From the NCBI RefSeq assembly GCF_004363695.1, contig NZ_SNZC01000006.1, positions 1 to 64,000 on the forward strand: a stretch of 64,000 nucleotides of DNA. Direction: 5' to 3'. Shown here one piece after another: positions 1 to 7,208 of this stretch. Numbering within the stretch: position 1 is the first letter of the stretch; each line of letters starts with the position of its first letter. The notes beneath the pieces were generated by a model. That model made no database searches and had not been told where the DNA came from. It saw only the letters and a program-made list of their open reading frames with translations. The stretch comes from Flavobacterium cheniae. Its GTDB lineage: Bacteria > Bacteroidota > Bacteroidia > Flavobacteriales > Flavobacteriaceae. The translations under genes and the position numbers were made by a program.

Positions 1-44
1 CGTGTCATTCTTTTTTTGTCCGCCTCTCATTCGATTAGCGGGTG

Positions 45-74
45 CAAAAGTACAACTCTTTTTTAATCTGGCAA
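45..74 (-). promoter_or_regulatory. Leftward promoter 1 of 3
   Basis: Read on the minus strand, TACTTTTG (45-52) matches the Bacteroidota -7 consensus TAnnTTTG, and a TTG (72-74) lies 19 bases upstream. It is followed by GCACCCGC, as in promoter 3. Transcription would leave the window at base 1. Confidence 0.65.
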
Positions 75-168
75 GCTTTTTTGAAAAAATTTTTTGTTTA
101 TTTTTTCCTGACCACTTACCCAATATTTTTAAGAACTTATACTTCCCAATTCTTTCGTTTCGGGTCGG

Positions 169-200
169 CAAAGATACTACCTTTACTTTTTATTATCCAA
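169..200 (-). promoter_or_regulatory. Leftward promoter 2 of 3
   Basis: TATCTTTG on the minus strand (169-176) with TTG at 198-200, spacer 21. It lies between two promoters of the same direction, so the three form a tandem set. Confidence 0.55.
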
Positions 201-281
201 ATCTTTTTTCAACTTTTTTTAAAGTTTTTTTGATTTGTTTAATTCTCAGTTTGTGTGTGAACTTCTGCTCTAATGCGGGTG

Positions 282-311
282 CAAAAGTAGGAATCTTTTT
301 TGTTCTCACAA
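282..311 (-). promoter_or_regulatory. Leftward promoter 3 of 3
   Basis: TACTTTTG on the minus strand (282-289), TTG at 309-311, spacer 19, followed by GCACCCGC. It shares 15 identical bases around the -7 box with promoter 1. Tandem near-identical promoters suggest a stable-RNA or other strongly expressed operon to the left, but no part of that gene is visible here. Confidence 0.65.
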
Positions 312-448
312 GCCTTTTATAATCTTTTTTTGTTCTTTTTTTTGATACTTTTCTTAACTCTCTGATAACAAGGATTTAATATTAAAAGTTTTTTTTAGAG
401 GTTTGTCGCAAGGAACACAATGGTGGCGCAATGGTCGCGAAGGGGATT

Positions 449-618
449 GTTAAACATATAAGTCATATAAGCATTTTGATACTTATATATAATGGTGAAA
501 AGTTCATAAAAGGAAGATATATTCCCCTTTACCTCTCTTTCTTCTAAGTGTTTGTTTAACATATAAGCCATATAAGTGGTTTGCTACTTATATATAGTGT
601 GGTGAAAGTTCATAAAAG
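449..618. repeat. Two copies of a 65-bp direct repeat
   Basis: Copies at about 449-511 and 554-618 share a TTAAACATATAAG core, a CATATAAG, an ACTTATATATA and a GGTGAAA followed by GTTCATAAAAG. The first part recurs at 56397-56421. This is non-coding dispersed repeat DNA with no visible gene. The rest of 312-783 shows nothing else I can name. Confidence 0.6.
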
Positions 619-783
619 CAGTTAGCATGTTATGGGCTTAACTACGTTAAGCGGTAGCCTGCTGCGCAGGAGATTTAGCTTCGCTGAACTGACGTTTCTA
701 TTCTGCGGAATGACAAGTTCAAAATCAAGGGCAAATTCAAAGGCAAATCATTGCTCGCTTTGCGAGCCAGTGGAATAGTTATC

Positions 784-927
784 TGGAATGCAAAACGTCT
801 TGGCTAGCCCCGATGGGAGTGGAAATCCTTTTTCTTTTTTGTTGCCTTCGAGTACCTCAGGCAACAAAAAAGAAAAAGATTGTAGCGGACAGCGGGACTG
901 AGAGTCTTTATGGAATGCCAAACGTCT
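784..927. repeat. Palindromic intergenic element with flanking direct repeats
   Basis: A long hairpin has arms 824-847 and 859-881 (23 paired bases with one bulged C) and an 11-base loop. Outer sequences GCCCCGATGGGAGTGG and AGCGGACAGCGGGA flank it. The whole lies between two copies of a 17-base sequence (784-800 and 911-927, one mismatch). Similar palindromes with the same GAGTGGAAATCC and CGGACAGCGG edges are, from memory, common between genes in flavobacteria. It could be a MITE-like element or a processed 3' RNA end. Confidence 0.6.
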
Positions 928-963
928 GCTTCAAATCTTTTTTAACATTATACCTTATATATA

Positions 964-994
964 TTGTATGGATTTTATTAAAGGTTTATATTTG
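964..994 (+). promoter_or_regulatory. thrS operon promoter
   Basis: TATATTTG at 987-994 with TTG at 964-966, spacer 20. Transcription would begin near 1001, leaving a leader of about 14 bases before the thrS ATG. The thrS-infC-rpmI-rplT genes follow on the same strand with no terminator until 4302. Confidence 0.65.
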
Positions 995-1014
995 CAGCTT
1001 ATAAATTTTAAAAA

Positions 1015-2955
1015 ATGATAAAAGTTACTTTACCCGACGGGTCGGTTAAGGAGATGGCTCAAGGAGTTACTCCAATGGATGTTGCGAAAAGCATTAGTGA
1101 AGGTTTGGCTAGAAATGTAATTTCTGCTTCCTATAATGGTACCACTATTGAAACGACGACGACCTTAACGACGGACGGTACACTTATATTATATACTTGG
1201 AATGACAAAGAGGGTAAGAAAGCTTTTTGGCATTCGACTTCGCACGTGATGGCGCAAACATTGGAAGAAATGTTTCCTGGTATCAAATTAACACTTGGCC
1301 CTGCGATTGACAATGGTTTCTATTACGATGTGGATTTTGGTGATAAAAGAATTACAGATGCCGACTTCAAAAAGATTGAAGACCGTGTATTAGAAATTTC
1401 GAGAGAGAAACATGAATTTAAAATGCGTCCGGTTTCAAAAGCGGAAGCATTGGAAGTTTATAAAAATAATGAGTATAAAACAGAGTTGATTTCGAACTTA
1501 GAAGACGGAACGATTACTTTTTGCGATCATTCGAACTTCTTTGATTTGTGTCGTGGTGGTCATATTCCGAATACGGGAATTATCAAAGCGATGAAAATTT
1601 TATCGGTTGCGGGTGCTTACTGGAGAGGTGATGAGAAAAACAAACAGTTAACTCGTGTTTACGGAATTTCGTTCCCTAAACAAAAAGACTTAACGGATTA
1701 CCTTGAATTATTAGAAGAAGCAAAACGTCGCGACCATAGAAAATTAGGAAAAGAATTGGATTTATTCCATTTTTCTCCTAAAGTAGGTCAAGGTTTACCG
1801 TTATGGTTGCCAAAAGGAGCAGCTTTGCGCGATAGATTAGAGCAATTCTTGAAAAAAGCACAGAAAAAAGCTGGTTACGAGCAAGTAGTTACGCCTCATA
1901 TTGGAATGAAAGACTTGTATGTGACTTCTGGACACTATGCTAAATATGGTGCAGATAGTTTTCAACCGATTCACACACCAGCTGAAGGTGAAGAGTTCTT
2001 GTTAAAACCAATGAACTGTCCACACCACTGTGAAATTTACAATGCAAGACCTTGGTCGTACAAAGATTTACCAAAGCGTTATGCTGAATTTGGAACGGTT
2101 TATCGTTATGAGCAATCGGGTGAATTACATGGATTGACTCGTGTTAGAGGATTTACTCAAGATGATGCGCATATTTTCTGTACACCAGACCAATTAGATG
2201 CTGAGTTCAAAAATGTAATCGACTTGGTATTGTACGTTTTTGGTTCGTTAGGATTTGAAAACTTTACAGCTCAGGTATCGGTTCGTGATTTAGATAATCC
2301 GGATAAATATATAGGTAGCGTTGAAAACTGGGAAAAAGCAGAAAATGCAATTATCAGTGCAGCGAAAGATAAAGGATTGAATTATGTGATTGAAGCTGGT
2401 GAAGCAGCTTTCTATGGTCCGAAATTGGATTTCATGGTAAAGGATGCCTTAGGCAGAAGTTGGCAATTAGGAACTATTCAGGTAGATTACAATTTACCTG
2501 AGCGTTTTGAATTGTCTTATAAAGGTGCGGATGACAAGTTACATCGCCCTGTTATGATTCACCGAGCGCCTTTTGGTTCGATGGAACGTTTTATTGCTAT
2601 TTTATTGGAACACACAGCAGGAAATTTCCCAATTTGGTTGATGCCTGAACAAGCTATAATCTTGTCTTTGAGTGAGAAATATGAAAATTATGCGAAAAAA
2701 GTTTTAGATTTGCTAGAAAATCACGAAATTCGCGCCCTAATTGACAACCGAAATGAAACAATCGGGAAGAAAATTAGAGAAGCGGAGATGAACAAATATC
2801 CGTTTATGCTGATTGTTGGCGAGGAAGAAGAGAAAAACGGAACGATTTCTGTGAGACAACGCGGACAAGAAGGAAAAGGAAATATATCGGTTACTATTGA
2901 GCAATTTGCTGCAATGATAAACGAAGAAATAAACAAAACATTAAAACAATTTTAA
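1015..2955 (+). CDS. thrS: Threonine--tRNA ligase
   Basis: Class II synthetase that charges tRNA-Thr with threonine, using ATP, in the cytoplasm. The 646-residue length is normal. The order is the usual one: a TGS domain in the first 65 residues (starts IKVTLPDGSVKEM), an alanyl/threonyl second additional domain with editing motifs HSTSHVMAQ and CRGGHIPNT, the catalytic core with MNCPHHC (its Cys is a zinc ligand in the family) and HRAPFGSMERF, then the anticodon-binding domain from about residue 540. The ATG at 1015 sits just after a clear promoter and gives a complete TGS domain. It is the first gene of the thrS-infC-rpmI-rplT operon, a conserved order in many bacteria. Nothing in the leader suggests a T-box. 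Confidence 0.98.
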   Translation: MIKVTLPDGSVKEMAQGVTPMDVAKSISEGLARNVISASYNGTTIETTTTLTTDGTLILYTWNDKEGKKAFWHSTSHVMAQTLEEMFPGIKLTLGPAIDNGFYYDVDFGDKRITDADFKKIEDRVLEISREKHEFKMRPVSKAEALEVYKNNEYKTELISNLEDGTITFCDHSNFFDLCRGGHIPNTGIIKAMKILSVAGAYWRGDEKNKQLTRVYGISFPKQKDLTDYLELLEEAKRRDHRKLGKELDLFHFSPKVGQGLPLWLPKGAALRDRLEQFLKKAQKKAGYEQVVTPHIGMKDLYVTSGHYAKYGADSFQPIHTPAEGEEFLLKPMNCPHHCEIYNARPWSYKDLPKRYAEFGTVYRYEQSGELHGLTRVRGFTQDDAHIFCTPDQLDAEFKNVIDLVLYVFGSLGFENFTAQVSVRDLDNPDKYIGSVENWEKAENAIISAAKDKGLNYVIEAGEAAFYGPKLDFMVKDALGRSWQLGTIQVDYNLPERFELSYKGADDKLHRPVMIHRAPFGSMERFIAILLEHTAGNFPIWLMPEQAIILSLSEKYENYAKKVLDLLENHEIRALIDNRNETIGKKIREAEMNKYPFMLIVGEEEEKNGTISVRQRGQEGKGNISVTIEQFAAMINEEINKTLKQF

Positions 2956-2977
2956 GTTTAACTAAAATCTTAAAGCC

Positions 2978-3535
2978 ATAGCAATTAGAAACAACAGAGG
3001 TTTTCAACCTCGCGAAGAGAAAAAAGCAGCACACCGCATCAACAATTTGATTCGTGTTCCTGAAGTACGTTTAGTAGGCGAAAATATTGAGCCTGGAGTT
3101 TACAAAATAGCGGAAGCCCTTCGCTTAGCTGAAGAGCAGGAAGTTGATTTGGTAGAGATTTCTCCAAATGCTGAACCACCGGTTTGTAAGTTGATGGATT
3201 ATGGTAAATTTTTGTACCAACAAAAGAAGAGAGATAAAGAACTTAAAGCTAAGTCAACTCAAATCGTTGTAAAGGAGATTCGTTTTGGACCTCAAACAGA
3301 TGAGCATGATTATGAATTTAAGAAAAAGAATGCCCTTAAGTTTTTACAAGATGGTGCTAAATTAAAAGCATTTGTATTCTTTAAAGGACGTTCGATTATC
3401 TACAAAGAGCAAGGACAAATTTTGTTATTACGTTTGGCTCAAGAATTGGAAGAGTTTGGAAAAGTAGAAGCTATGCCAGTTTTAGAAGGAAAACGTATGA
3501 TTATGTACATTGCTCCGAAGAAAAAAGGAAAATAA
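2978..3535 (+). CDS. infC: Translation initiation factor IF-3, non-standard start codon
   Basis: IF-3 binds the 30S subunit and proofreads start-codon and initiator tRNA choice. The body is unmistakable ([45 protein letters not shown]). The first ordinary start in frame, TTG at 3047, would cut off the conserved N-terminus. The reading frame continues upstream as [20 protein letters not shown] with no ATG, GTG or TTG before the stop at 2963. The likely start is therefore ATA at 2978 (185 residues), or less likely ATT at 2984. E. coli infC uses AUU, and IF-3 represses its own mRNA by rejecting it, so the same feedback is plausible here. It begins 22 bases after thrS ends. Confidence 0.93.
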   Translation: MAIRNNRGFQPREEKKAAHRINNLIRVPEVRLVGENIEPGVYKIAEALRLAEEQEVDLVEISPNAEPPVCKLMDYGKFLYQQKKRDKELKAKSTQIVVKEIRFGPQTDEHDYEFKKKNALKFLQDGAKLKAFVFFKGRSIIYKEQGQILLLRLAQELEEFGKVEAMPVLEGKRMIMYIAPKKKGK

Positions 3536-3599
3536 GAGATTGCCCAGCAAACTCTTTTGAAAAATAATAAGTAAGATAGATTATAAATACAGGAAGAAA

Positions 3600-3797
3600 A
3601 TGCCTAAAATGAAAACGAAATCTAGTGCTAAGAAACGATTCAAAGTTACTGGTTCTGGAAAGATCAAAAGAAAACACGCTTTTAAAAGTCACATTTTGAC
3701 TAAAAAATCTAAAAAGCGTAAATTAGCTTTAACTCACTCTGCTTTGGTTCACAAAACAGACGAGAGAAGCATTAAACAACAATTAAATTTAATTTAA
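3600..3797 (+). CDS. rpmI: 50S ribosomal protein L35
   Basis: A 65-residue basic protein of the large subunit, starting [20 protein letters not shown] and carrying the family's [15 protein letters not shown] stretch. Length and sequence are typical of L35. It lies 64 bases after infC and 126 bases before rplT, the conserved infC-rpmI-rplT order. The ATG at 3600 is the only sensible start. No individual promoter is seen, so it is probably co-transcribed from thrS or infC. Confidence 0.97.
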   Translation: MPKMKTKSSAKKRFKVTGSGKIKRKHAFKSHILTKKSKKRKLALTHSALVHKTDERSIKQQLNLI

Positions 3798-3841
3798 TAA
3801 GTTGTTGGTTAAAACAATTTAGTAACCCTGGAGTGGGCTGA

Positions 3842-3877
3842 ACAAAGTACGAAGTATGAAAATACAAAGTACGAAGT
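3842..3877 (+). repeat. 14-base direct repeat in the rpmI-rplT spacer
   Basis: ACAAAGTACGAAGT occurs at 3842-3855 and again at 3864-3877, 22 bases apart, inside the 126-base leader of rplT. In other bacteria L20 represses this operon through an RNA structure in the same place. No convincing fold is evident by eye, so a regulatory role is only a possibility. It may be simple repeat DNA. Confidence 0.4.
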
Positions 3878-3923
3878 TTATAAGTGTTGAGAAACCGCCT
3901 TACTGCAAAAAACATTTAAAATT

Positions 3924-4268
3924 ATGCCAAGAGCAACAAATTCAGTAGCTACAAAAGCTAGAAAAAAAAGAGTATTAAAACAAGCCAAAGGTTTCTTTGG
4001 AAGACGTAAAAACGTTTGGACTGTAGCTAAAAACGCGGTAGAAAAAGCAATGTGCTATGCTTACCGTGATAGAAAACAAAACAAAAGAAATTTCCGTGCT
4101 TTATGGATTACGCGTATCAATGCTGGTGCACGTTTACATGGTATGAGTTATTCTCAATTTATGGGGAAAGCAAAAGCTAACAATATCGAATTGAACCGTA
4201 AAGTTCTTGCTGATTTAGCTATGAATCACCCAGCTGCTTTCACAGCTATCGTTAACAAAATTAAATAA
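3924..4268 (+). CDS. rplT: 50S ribosomal protein L20
   Basis: Large-subunit protein needed early in 50S assembly, 114 residues, the usual length. It shows the basic N-terminal extension ([24 protein letters not shown]) and the globular C-terminal half with [20 protein letters not shown], all standard for L20. It is the last gene of the thrS-infC-rpmI-rplT run and is followed 33 bases later by a strong hairpin terminator. L20 is an autogenous regulator of this operon in several bacteria. The spacer upstream here is long enough for a leader but none is proven. Confidence 0.97.
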   Translation: MPRATNSVATKARKKRVLKQAKGFFGRRKNVWTVAKNAVEKAMCYAYRDRKQNKRNFRALWITRINAGARLHGMSYSQFMGKAKANNIELNRKVLADLAMNHPAAFTAIVNKIK

Positions 4269-4301
4269 TTACGTCTAACTCAGTTTATCTTACTTATATA
4301 T

Positions 4302-4329
4302 TAAACCCCGATTTTATCGGGGTTTTTTA
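4302..4329 (+). terminator. Terminator after rplT
   Basis: AACCCCGAT-TTT-ATCGGGGTT stem followed by a T run. It closes the ribosomal protein operon. Confidence 0.85.
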
Positions 4330-4406
4330 TTTTTAAAAATACGTCAGATGCCTTATTCTTAAACACAAACAGATAAATTAATTTTGATAAACTAACTTTT
4401 ACAATT

Positions 4407-4835
4407 ATGAAAACATTTATCAAAATTCTATTTGTTCTAATCTTGGCAAATACACAACATTCATTTTCACAATCATTTCCTATTAATATTGCTGACAATG
4501 TTTCAGAATGGGGCGCACCAATAAATTGCGAGTTCAATGGCTACAAAATGACGGTTAGAGTAAAATTAAACAAACACATGGGAACTACTTGTTTCTATGA
4601 TGTAGAATTCACTAACAACTCAGGCAAGAATTTTAATGGCTTCGCAGGAATTAACCGACCAGATGACAATACTGTTTACAGACACAATGCGGTACAATTA
4701 AAATTAAAACCAGGAGAATCGGTAACCTATTTGAATGTGGAAAAGAGAGAATGCAAATTAAGCCTTTCTAAAAAAAGAGACCAAGTAAAAATTTGCAGGG
4801 ATTGCAATCCTTATATAGCATTTATACTTGATTAA
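4407..4835 (+). CDS. Secreted protein of unknown function
   Basis: A 142-residue protein that I do not recognise. Residues 1-21 are a signal peptide (lysines, hydrophobic core ILFVLILANTQ, likely cut near SFS-Q), so the product should reach the periplasm or outside. The mature part is predicted mostly beta (NCEFNGYKMTVRVKL, YDVEFTNNSGKNF) and holds four cysteines, two of them in a CRDCNP motif near the C-terminus, which could form disulfides. It stands alone between two terminators (4302-4329 and 4841-4870), so it must have its own promoter in the 77-base gap upstream, but no clear -7 box is visible there. Confidence 0.7.
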   Translation: MKTFIKILFVLILANTQHSFSQSFPINIADNVSEWGAPINCEFNGYKMTVRVKLNKHMGTTCFYDVEFTNNSGKNFNGFAGINRPDDNTVYRHNAVQLKLKPGESVTYLNVEKRECKLSLSKKRDQVKICRDCNPYIAFILD

Positions 4836-4840
4836 TAAAT

Positions 4841-4870
4841 AAGAAACCCCGATTTTCATCGGGGTTTCTT
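4841..4870. terminator. Bidirectional terminator
   Basis: AAGAAACCCCGAT-TTTC-ATCGGGGTTTCTT, 13 paired bases with A and T runs on both sides. It serves the rightward gene ending at 4835 and the leftward gene ending at 4888. Confidence 0.85.
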
Positions 4871-4887
4871 ATTTGGTATCATCTAGT

Positions 4888-5340
4888 TTATTCAAATAGA
4901 AATTCTATATCAAGAAAATAATCATCTGAATTATTAGGATTGAAATATAAATATAATTCATTTTTTAAAGCAAGTTTCATTCTCAAAATCTGAGGATCCA
5001 TATCTATTATTATTTCTTGTTCAAAACAATGTCCACGATGAAGTTTTTTTAAATAAATGTGATTATTGTTTACATCTACATATTCATTTCTTGAATTTGT
5101 TCCAGAACCAACTTCAATTTCTTGATTCCAAGACCGAGTTTTAATTTCAAGCTCATCATACATTACAACTACTTTTTCACCATTTTTTATCAAATTATCT
5201 CTCACAGATTTACTCTTTGAATCAATTTTATTTGATTGAAACTTAATCCAAAAATTTAGAATTACAATTAAACAAATGAACAACATGGAGATAATAAATC
5301 CCCAAGAAACACCTATTAAGTGAATTAAATTTGATGTCAT
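4888..5340 (-). CDS. Membrane-anchored protein of unknown function
   Basis: A 150-residue protein that I do not recognise. One strong membrane helix covers about residues 10-32 (VSWGFIISMLFICLIVILNFW) and is followed by a lysine-rich linker and a soluble domain of about 110 residues with beta-strand character (KVVVMYDELEIKTRSW, HIYLKKLHRGHCFEQEIIIDM). The N-terminal anchor without a cleavage site suggests a single-pass inner-membrane protein. Downstream is the terminator at 4841-4870. Upstream, 105 bases away, ends another leftward gene. Strand and spacing allow co-transcription, but the hairpin at 5395-5415 lies between them. Confidence 0.65.
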   Translation of the reverse strand: MTSNLIHLIGVSWGFIISMLFICLIVILNFWIKFQSNKIDSKSKSVRDNLIKNGEKVVVMYDELEIKTRSWNQEIEVGSGTNSRNEYVDVNNNHIYLKKLHRGHCFEQEIIIDMDPQILRMKLALKNELYLYFNPNNSDDYFLDIEFLFE

Positions 5341-5394
5341 TTTTGCTATTTATAATAAAATACTGTCTTTTATTTGGTATCCTTTTAATTGTGG

Positions 5395-5446
5395 GCACGG
5401 AATTACATTCCGTGCTAGCAGGTAATCCGTTGTTAACAACCGTATT
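5395..5446 (-). repeat. attC-like right end of cassette module A
   Basis: Read on the minus strand, the sequence directly after the stop codon is GGTTGTTAACAACGGATTACC (5422-5442), followed by a perfect hairpin GCACGGAAT-GTA-ATTCCGTGC (5395-5415). The first 15 bases (5432-5446) are the inverted copy, 14/15, of the sequence just upstream of the gene (6086-6100). The AACAACGGATT edge resembles the 5' half of attC-type sites seen at 26858 and 41184. A matching 3' half is not visible, so the site looks truncated or decayed. Confidence 0.5.
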
Positions 5447-6069
5447 TATTTTTTTAAAATTTCTATTAGTGTAATTCCATATTGATTCACATAATATTCA
5501 TTTCCTCCACCGATTCTCAAATCTCCTGTTCGTGTTTGTGATAACAATCCTGAATTAAATAATTGATTTTGAATTTCATAATCAACTTTTTGACCTGAAT
5601 TAAGTTGAATTAACTTATCAATATCTGGTAAAAATACTTTTTCTATTGATTGAGAAAGTCTTAGGAATGTTTCGTAATCAATTTCTCCATTTAAAAAGAA
5701 ACTGAATATTTTTCCTATTATTTTTGGTTTTTCTAAGTCATCAATCTTATTGATTATTAAGAGAATAGCCTCGCCAACATTTTTCTGATACTTTTCTGAG
5801 TTTTCAATCTTAAGTAATAATTTTTCTCGTTGCGATTGGTGAACGTCTTTTATATTAACAAGAAATGAAAGGATTTTTTTTAGAAAAAGATAATCATTTA
5901 TTGCAAAACCAATTTTACCAACTCCAACAATTGAATTTACAATTGGTATATCTTTTAATATCCCATCTTTAAGAACAGAATCCGTGAAGACTTCAGCATA
6001 ATCAATTGTCAACTCCGATAAGTTGGATGTTTTAATCGTTTCAGTGATTGATTTTTCAATCTCGCTCAT
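5446..6069 (-). CDS. Unknown cytoplasmic protein in a cassette-like bracket
   Basis: A 207-residue protein if read from the ATG at 6069 (MSEIEKSI). The frame is open to an upstream ATG at 6126, but a TATATTTG -7 box at 6114-6121 overlaps that codon, so 6069 is preferred. I do not recognise a named family. It is mostly helical, with a glycine-rich turn IVNSIVGVGKIGFAINDYLFLKKIL at about residues 45-68, a Lys/Glu-rich helical middle, a LNGEIDYETFLRL segment, and a C-terminal beta hairpin with GLLSQTRTGDLRIGGGNEYYV. No signal peptide or convincing membrane helix. Inverted repeats bracket the gene exactly, which suggests a mobile gene of accessory type. Its function is unknown. Confidence 0.65.
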   Translation of the reverse strand: MSEIEKSITETIKTSNLSELTIDYAEVFTDSVLKDGILKDIPIVNSIVGVGKIGFAINDYLFLKKILSFLVNIKDVHQSQREKLLLKIENSEKYQKNVGEAILLIINKIDDLEKPKIIGKIFSFFLNGEIDYETFLRLSQSIEKVFLPDIDKLIQLNSGQKVDYEIQNQLFNSGLLSQTRTGDLRIGGGNEYYVNQYGITLIEILKK

Positions 6070-6085
6070 TTGTTTGCTGTTTGAA

Positions 6086-6100
6086 AATATGGTTGTTAAC
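6086..6100 (-). repeat. Left boundary repeat of cassette module A
   Basis: On the minus strand this reads GTTAACAACCATATT and lies 17 bases upstream of the preferred start codon. Its inverted copy is at 5432-5446 with one mismatch. In integron cassettes the first bases after the crossover GTT are complementary to the start of the cassette's own attC site. This pair has that relation. Confidence 0.5.
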
Positions 6101-6113
6101 TTGTATATAACAC

Positions 6114-6121
6114 CAAATATA
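6114..6121 (-). promoter_or_regulatory. Promoter -7 box for the 5446-6069 gene
   Basis: TATATTTG on the minus strand. Transcription would start near 6107, downstream of the first possible ATG, which argues for the start at 6069. The box lies outside the bracket that ends at 6100, as expected if the module was inserted behind an existing promoter. No clear -33 TTG. Confidence 0.45.
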
Positions 6122-6212
6122 TACAATTTTTAATAATAATTATTAGCCATTAATAACCTTCCTAAATATTATCCCTCAAAATTCAATACCTTTACACTTT
6201 AAAAATAATACT

Positions 6213-7130
6213 TTGAATACAACCAAAACCATCACCGGCTTTCATCCAAAAAACAAGCACCACGGCAATTACGATTTTAAAACTTTAATACAATCCAATC
6301 CAGATTTGGCACCATTTGTTGCGATAAATGAATATGGAACAGAAACGATTGATTTTGCGAATCCTGATGCGGTGAAAATGTTGAATAAAGCGTTGCTGTT
6401 GCATTATTATGGTTTGAAAAATTGGGATATTCCAAAAGGTTTTCTTTGTCCGCCTATTCCAGGACGAGCAGAGTATATTCACCAAGTTGCCGATATTCTA
6501 GAAGATACGTACGGAACGATTCAAACCAAGCATAAAATTCGCATTTTAGATGTTGGTATTGGAGCGAATTGCATTTATCCAATTATTGGTGTATCTGAAT
6601 ATGATTGGCGTTTTGTGGGTAGCGAAATTGACAAACAAGCTTTTGAAGCAGCTCAGGAAAATATCAACTCCAATCAGAAATTAAAAGAAAACGTTACGCT
6701 GCGATTACAAACATCCAAACGTAATATCTTTAAAAACATCATTCTTCCAGAAGATAAATTTGATATGACGATTTGTAATCCGCCATTTCATAGTTCAAAG
6801 GAAGAAGCAAATAAAGGCACGATTCGAAAAAATAAAAACTTAGGCATTGAAGATTCTAAAAAACCAACCTTAAACTTTGGTGGCGTAAATAACGAATTAT
6901 GGTGCGAAGGTGGCGAACTAACGTTCATCAGCAATATGATTTATGAAAGCGTGCATTTTAAATTGCAGTGCAAATGGTTTTCTTCTTTAGTTTCTAAAAA
7001 AGATAACTTGAAACCCTTGCTTTCGCATCTTAAAAAAGTAAAAGCTACCTACCAAATTACAGAAATGAAACACGGAAACAAAGTGAGTAGAATTTTGTTT
7101 TGGACGTTTAAGGAGGAGAAGAAAGAGTAA
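6213..7130 (+). CDS. rlmF: 23S rRNA (adenine(1618)-N(6))-methyltransferase
   Basis: Methylates A1618 of 23S rRNA using S-adenosylmethionine. The 305-residue protein has the family N-terminus (KNKHHGNYDFKTLIQSNPDL, then WDIPKGFLCPPIPGRAEYIH at 71-90), the SAM-binding loop LDVGIGANC (112-120), and the catalytic NPPF motif (189-192) followed by HSSKEEA. The frame has no ATG before these motifs. The start is a TTG at 6213, about 20 bases after TACCTTTA (6187-6194), a near match to a -7 box, so a short leader is likely. It is a single gene closed by its own terminator at 7153-7182. Assignment is firm, and the start codon is the best available choice. Confidence 0.93.
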   Translation: MNTTKTITGFHPKNKHHGNYDFKTLIQSNPDLAPFVAINEYGTETIDFANPDAVKMLNKALLLHYYGLKNWDIPKGFLCPPIPGRAEYIHQVADILEDTYGTIQTKHKIRILDVGIGANCIYPIIGVSEYDWRFVGSEIDKQAFEAAQENINSNQKLKENVTLRLQTSKRNIFKNIILPEDKFDMTICNPPFHSSKEEANKGTIRKNKNLGIEDSKKPTLNFGGVNNELWCEGGELTFISNMIYESVHFKLQCKWFSSLVSKKDNLKPLLSHLKKVKATYQITEMKHGNKVSRILFWTFKEEKKE

Positions 7131-7152
7131 AGAAGAAAGAGTAAAGAAATAG

Positions 7153-7182
7153 AAAACCCGAAAGTACTGCTTTCGGGTTTTG
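7153..7182. terminator. Bidirectional terminator after rlmF
   Basis: AAAACCCGAAAG-TACTG-CTTTCGGGTTTT with flanking A and T runs. It also suits the leftward gene ending at 7209. Confidence 0.8.
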
Positions 7183-7208
7183 TGTTTATATATGATAAAG
7201 AAATATTT

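Noticed and set aside
2..322. Open frame of 106 codons at the left edge
   Set aside because: Low-complexity Phe/Leu-rich translation of T-rich DNA that contains three promoter elements on the other strand; no ribosome site or family likeness.
813..1004. Open frame of 63 codons before thrS
   Set aside because: It reads through the palindromic element and the thrS promoter.
3842..3877. L20 autoregulatory leader
   Set aside because: Position fits, but no paired structure is evident; kept only as a direct repeat.
5395..5415. Simple terminator for the 5446-6069 gene
   Set aside because: The perfect hairpin has no T run after it on the minus strand; its setting fits the attC-like site better.
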